Shown here: positions 60,502 to 64,000 of the stretch, piece after piece
Position numbering within the stretch: position 1 is the first letter of the stretch
Layout: each line of letters begins with the position of its first letter
Translations under genes and position numbers: made by a program
From: Namhaeicola litoreus
GTDB lineage: Bacteria; Bacteroidota; Bacteroidia; Flavobacteriales; Flavobacteriaceae
Length of the DNA stretch: 64,000 bases
Direction of reading: 5' to 3'
Assembly (NCBI RefSeq): GCF_042679565.1
Contig: NZ_JBHTMY010000002.1
Location: 248,001 to 312,000, forward strand
Notes under the pieces: generated by a model
What the model saw: the letters and a program-made list of their open reading frames with translations, nothing else
Database searches by the model: none
What the model was told of the DNA's origin: nothing

Positions 60502-62745
60502 TTAACCATTCGCTAAAAATGGTTGATGATAATACCTCCTTCCGGTAGCCTTATACATGGCATTCGCTACTGCGGCAAAAATTGGTGGAAATGGCGGTTC
60601 TCCTAATCCGGTAGGATTGATCTCATTCTGAACAAAATGCACATCAATTTTTTTCGGAGCCTCACGATGGCGTATAATTCTATAATTGTCAAAATTAGAA
60701 TTTTGCGGTTTGCCCTCACTGAATGTGAATTCACCGTATAAGGCATTCCCAATACCATCAGTGATCGCACCTTCAGCCATGTTTGTTGCCGCATCAGGAT
60801 TCACAACAATACCACAGTCCAGGGCACACGTCACTTTTTTAACAACCGGTTTCCCATTTTCAATAACCATATCCAAGACATGGGCAGCATAAGAATTATG
60901 ACAGAAATATGCAGATACTCCTCTGTGGAGATTCTCCTGGCTTTGACCCCAACCTGATTTTTCCCTTACCAATGCTAACACACCGGCGTAGCGATCGGCA
61001 TCATAATCATTATTTTCCCCTACAGGGTTTTCTTTGGCTTTATTTAATAAATCGATTCGAAACTCAATAGGGTCTTTTCCCATGGTCTCTGCCAATTCAT
61101 CCAGAAAAGATTGTTCGGCACTCGCCATGAAATTCGACCGAGGTGCTCTGAAAGCACCAATGGATATATTCGAATCTATGGTCCATTCTTCGGCTAAATA
61201 ATGATCGACAGCTCCTGCAGGAAATCGATTCGCATGCAAGGGGCTTTCAGGAATACCGCCTGCCTTTACATGAAATGCGGTCAAATTATTATGCTCATCC
61301 AAAGCGGCACGGTAGGTTGCCTGATACGTAGGGCGATAGACACCCTGGGTCATATCATCTTCACGTGAATAGATCAACTTCACAGGTGCATTTACTTTTT
61401 GAGAGATCAACGCAGCTTCTACCACATAATGTGCATATGCTTTCCGGCCAAAACCACCACCCATTCGCGGTATTTCCATCTCAATATTTTCAGCGGGAAT
61501 TCCCAAACTGCTCGAAAGTGTTGGAACGATGATTGCAGGTGCCTGAAGCGGTGCTGCTATGAAAGCTTTATCGCCTTCCACATGGGCAAATGCAGTGAGG
61601 GGTTCCATAGAAACATGTGCTAAATAAGGAGCAGAATAGCTTCGCTCAATTACTTTGGCAGCTTTTTTAAAGGCTTCTTCCGGATTCCCATCTTTACGAA
61701 CAACTCTTCCCGGCTTACTGGCCATTTCTGACATTTGCACCTTGTGTTGTGCCGAAGATTCAAATCCAGCTGGTGTATGAACGGTTTGTTGCCTTCCAAA
61801 TCCATTTACGATCTCCGTACGACCTGAAATAGGTTTCCATGATATGCTCACTTCTTTTTTGGCTTGCATCACCTCCCAGGTTGAATGGCCAACAATAGCG
61901 ACCACCTCCGGAAAGGCATTCGTATCGAACATGCCCTTAGAAAAATCGTCCTTATAGGTTATGATCGCAAAGACATCTTGAATGCCCGGCATCGATCGGG
62001 CAACGGAATCATCTGTGATTGCATCGAGCGTCAATCCAAAGGCCGGAGGATGAATTACCATAGCAATGAGCATATCTTCTTTTTGATAATCAGATCCAAA
62101 AATGGTTTTACCCGTTATCAGATCCCTGGCATCTACATTTTTTTGGGATTTCCCAATGATCGTAAAATCTTTCAGGTCTTTTAATGTTACTTCTTTCGGA
62201 ACTTCCAATTGTGCTGCGGCAGATGCCATTTCCCCATAACCTGCCGATTTCCCTGTTGATATGTGATGTAACACACCTCCTTCAGTAGTCACTTCTTCGA
62301 GGGGAACTTGCCATACCTGAGCAGCTGCCTCTCGTAACATGTGTTTTGCTGTAGCACCTGCCATCCGCAAAGGCTCCCAGCGAGATCGGATCCCCTGGCT
62401 ACCACCGGTAAACTGAAAACCGTATTTTGTGGGATGATAAGGAGCTTGTTCAACGATGACGTCTTTCCAATCTATATCCAGTTCTTCCGCCAACAACATG
62501 GGCATAGAGGTACGGACATTTTGACCAAATTCCGGATTGGGGGTATACAGGGTCACCAATCCATTATCTCCAATTTTTATATAGGAATTGATCTCGAACC
62601 ATTCTTTGGGCTTAGCCAGCACCTCTTTTTCAGTTTTATGCTGACAGGAGGTCAACCAATTAAAACCTAAAAGTAATCCGCCACCGGCCAAAGCGGAAGA
62701 TTTTAAAAATGAACGTCTGCCCATGGAAGTTTTTACAGTAGTCAT
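60502..62745 (-). CDS. Molybdenum hydroxylase large subunit (isoquinoline 1-oxidoreductase beta-like)
   Basis: A 747-aa xanthine-oxidase-family subunit carrying molybdopterin. It has a twin-arginine signal (GRRSFLKSSALAGGGLLLG, about 9-27) and a Cys just after (LTSC), so the folded holoenzyme is exported. Moco-binding and active-site segments are RMGGGFGRKAYAHYV, IGAFRAPRSNFMASAEQ, and the catalytic Glu in NPTGLGEPPFPPIF near the C-terminus. The small subunit gene lies 48 bp upstream. Relatives oxidise aldehydes or N-heteroaromatics; substrate here is unknown. No XdhC-type chaperone gene is in view. Confidence 0.9.
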   Translation of the reverse strand: MTTVKTSMGRRSFLKSSALAGGGLLLGFNWLTSCQHKTEKEVLAKPKEWFEINSYIKIGDNGLVTLYTPNPEFGQNVRTSMPMLLAEELDIDWKDVIVEQAPYHPTKYGFQFTGGSQGIRSRWEPLRMAGATAKHMLREAAAQVWQVPLEEVTTEGGVLHHISTGKSAGYGEMASAAAQLEVPKEVTLKDLKDFTIIGKSQKNVDARDLITGKTIFGSDYQKEDMLIAMVIHPPAFGLTLDAITDDSVARSMPGIQDVFAIITYKDDFSKGMFDTNAFPEVVAIVGHSTWEVMQAKKEVSISWKPISGRTEIVNGFGRQQTVHTPAGFESSAQHKVQMSEMASKPGRVVRKDGNPEEAFKKAAKVIERSYSAPYLAHVSMEPLTAFAHVEGDKAFIAAPLQAPAIIVPTLSSSLGIPAENIEMEIPRMGGGFGRKAYAHYVVEAALISQKVNAPVKLIYSREDDMTQGVYRPTYQATYRAALDEHNNLTAFHVKAGGIPESPLHANRFPAGAVDHYLAEEWTIDSNISIGAFRAPRSNFMASAEQSFLDELAETMGKDPIEFRIDLLNKAKENPVGENNDYDADRYAGVLALVREKSGWGQSQENLHRGVSAYFCHNSYAAHVLDMVIENGKPVVKKVTCALDCGIVVNPDAATNMAEGAITDGIGNALYGEFTFSEGKPQNSNFDNYRIIRHREAPKKIDVHFVQNEINPTGLGEPPFPPIFAAVANAMYKATGRRYYHQPFLANG

Positions 62746-62793
62746 TGCAAATATTTTTTAAAGTTTAAAAAGGTATTTCTAAGCAACAAAGGA

Positions 62794-63252
62794 TTAAGCC
62801 AATTTTGCCGCAGTTTTTATCGCTGCTTTGATCCTGGTATAGGTGCCACATCGACAAATATTACCGTTCATGGCTGCCTCAATTTCCTCATCACCGGGAT
62901 CGGGATTATTTTTCAGGAAGGCTGCAGCCGACATGATTTGCCCGGATTGGCAATAGCCGCATTGGGGTACATCTTGCTCCATCCAGGCTTTTTGTAACGG
63001 ATGGTCTCCTTTTTCCGACAATCCTTCAATGGTCGTGATCTCTTGTCCTCCAATTGAGGAAACCGGCAATTGGCATGAACGCACGGCAACTCCTTCTAAA
63101 TGAATCGTACACGATCCGCACTGGGCTATACCACAGCCGTATTTTGTGCCCGTTAAATGAAGATGATCTCTGAGTACCCATAATATCGGGGTTGCAGGAT
63201 CAACATCTACTTCGCTTTGTTTCCCGTTAACATGTAATACATATTTTGCCAT
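62794..63252 (-). CDS. Molybdenum hydroxylase 2Fe-2S small subunit (isoquinoline 1-oxidoreductase alpha-like)
   Basis: A 152-aa subunit holding two 2Fe-2S clusters. The plant-ferredoxin-type cluster uses C40, C45, C48 and C60 (GCGIAQCGSC, RSC). The second helical cluster domain uses CGYC and CRC near residues 98-101 and 134-136. It has no signal sequence, so is presumably carried across the membrane with the Tat-tagged large subunit. In an apparent operon: regulator gene, this gene, large subunit. Confidence 0.92.
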   Translation of the reverse strand: MAKYVLHVNGKQSEVDVDPATPILWVLRDHLHLTGTKYGCGIAQCGSCTIHLEGVAVRSCQLPVSSIGGQEITTIEGLSEKGDHPLQKAWMEQDVPQCGYCQSGQIMSAAAFLKNNPDPGDEEIEAAMNGNICRCGTYTRIKAAIKTAAKLA

Positions 63253-63297
63253 AATTCATACTTTATTTTTTCATGTAAAATGATGGAATTTTTAAAA

Positions 63298-64000
63298 TCA
63301 ATTCAAAGATCTAAACTGAACAGGTGTATATCCGGTTTCATTTTTAAACATTCGGCTAAAATGTTGCGGGTACTTAAACCCCAATTCATAAGCGATCTCG
63401 GAAACTGTTTTGTCAGCATCGTACATTTTGTTCTTGGCCAGATGGATCACTTTATTTTGGATATATTCTTGAGCAGAAATCCCCGTTTCCTTTTTGATCA
63501 GATCGCCAAAATAGTTGGCCGATAAATGAAGGGCATCTGCAAAATAAGCCACAGAAGGCAACCCCTCTTTAAGGGGTTTGTCAGAAGAAAAATAAGCGTT
63601 CAACAATCGGTCAAACTTTTCCAAAGAACCTTTGTTCTCCATTTCCCGGGTCAGAAATTGCCTGTCGTAAAAACGCATACAGTAATCCAAAAACAGTGCT
63701 ATAGTCGTCACAATTAATTTCTTGCTGTGCTTGTCAAGATTCTGCTCCAGCTCAAATTGTATTTTCTCCAATAAACTCAAAACCACTTTACGCTCTTTGG
63801 CAGAAATGTGCAAAGCTTCATGTGAGGAATAAGAAAAATAACTGTACTGCGCCATTTTGCTTGCCAGATCTGTTCCTAATAGTAGGTCGGGATGAAATAA
63901 AAGGGCATGACTGGACGGTTTGAATTTTTTTTTGATATGCCTGACATTGACCAATTGACCGGGAGCCACAAAAACCAATGTTCCCTCCTGGTAATCGTAT
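63298..64000 (-). CDS. AraC family transcriptional regulator (5' truncated by window end)
   Basis: The frame stays open to the last bases of the window; the residues before 63978 read YDYQEGT then LVFVAPGQ, which is normal AraC sensor-domain sequence, so the start lies beyond the window. The C-terminal DNA-binding domain has two helix-turn-helix motifs: PSVAYFADALHLSANYFGDLIKKETG and TVSEIAYELGFKYPQHFSRMFKNETGYTP. The N-terminal part is a cupin-like sensor with a His-rich pocket. It is 45 bp upstream of the hydroxylase small subunit gene on the same strand and likely controls it. Confidence 0.9.
   Translation of the reverse strand, partial: YDYQEGTLVFVAPGQLVNVRHIKKKFKPSSHALLFHPDLLLGTDLASKMAQYSYFSYSSHEALHISAKERKVVLSLLEKIQFELEQNLDKHSKKLIVTTIALFLDYCMRFYDRQFLTREMENKGSLEKFDRLLNAYFSSDKPLKEGLPSVAYFADALHLSANYFGDLIKKETGISAQEYIQNKVIHLAKNKMYDADKTVSEIAYELGFKYPQHFSRMFKNETGYTPVQFRSLN

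Noticed and set aside
1..64000. CRISPR arrays, IS elements, prophage genes, tRNA or rRNA genes
   Set aside because: No regularly spaced repeats, transposase, integrase or phage genes, and no cloverleaf-like intergenic sequence noticed; intergenic gaps are mostly under 250 bp.

Overview
The window looks like chromosomal DNA from a member of the Flavobacteriaceae (Bacteroidota), probably a marine or sediment heterotroph. The DNA is AT-rich. Many genes are preceded by the Bacteroidota -7 element TAnnTTTG and lack Shine-Dalgarno sequences. Lipoproteins are common. Typical group genes are present: an Na+-NQR operon, an arginine pathway with an acylated-ornithine transcarbamylase, a DUF5103 type IX secretion plug protein, DUF4837 and DUF3667 proteins, and a Sec-type (clade II) nitrous oxide reductase cluster. 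I see no rRNA, tRNA, CRISPR array, insertion sequence or prophage. The first gene (rsmA) and the last (AraC-type regulator) are cut by the window edges.

Layout. 1-12.8 kb: housekeeping genes, mostly on the plus strand (rsmA, mgtE, glnS, a polyprenyl synthase, a papain-like lipoprotein, purE, an M3 peptidase, lpdA, pabB), with a GH3-type acyl-adenylating enzyme on the minus strand. 13.0-16.1 kb: a sulfatase lipoprotein and an OprP-like porin, convergent. 16.2-27.0 kb: an eleven-gene minus-strand operon carrying nearly all of arginine and proline biosynthesis from glutamate (GNAT, argG, argC, proC, argD, proA, proB, argF', argB, argE, argH). It has a roughly 320-nt leader containing a nested hairpin. 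27.4-35.9 kb: a sigma-like protein, an alpha/beta hydrolase, tandem MltD-type lytic transglycosylases, a DUF4837 lipoprotein, ApbE flavin transferase, an OmpA lipoprotein, and an alpha/beta-hydrolase fold protein that has lost its catalytic Ser and His.

36.0-41.9 kb: nqrABCDEF, the sodium-pumping NADH:quinone oxidoreductase. ApbE nearby is the enzyme expected to attach FMN to NqrB and NqrC. 42.1-44.4 kb: the T9SS plug protein and a di-heme cytochrome c fused to a rhodanese domain. 44.4-51.4 kb: the nos cluster (fasciclin lipoprotein, cytochrome c lipoprotein, nosZ, a NosB-like membrane protein, nosL, nosD, nosF, nosY), with a divergent Rrf2-family regulator and a Crp/Fnr-like palindrome over its promoter. 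No nitrite or NO reductase gene is present here, so within this window the organism can be read only as an N2O reducer. 52-60.4 kb: apaG, DUF3667, NRDE protein, pruA, cold-shock protein, rsmG, fatty acid desaturase, aspartate aminotransferase and a thioesterase. 60.5-64 kb: a two-subunit molybdenum hydroxylase of the isoquinoline 1-oxidoreductase type, preceded by an AraC-family regulator.

Most genes are familiar. The items most worth a second look are the structured leader of the arg/pro operon, the serine at the substrate-selecting position of ArgF', the catalytically dead hydrolase fold beside nqr, the altered flavinylation motif of NqrB (SGET), the cytochrome-rhodanese fusion beside nos, and the palindrome family around TTAAGTTACA.
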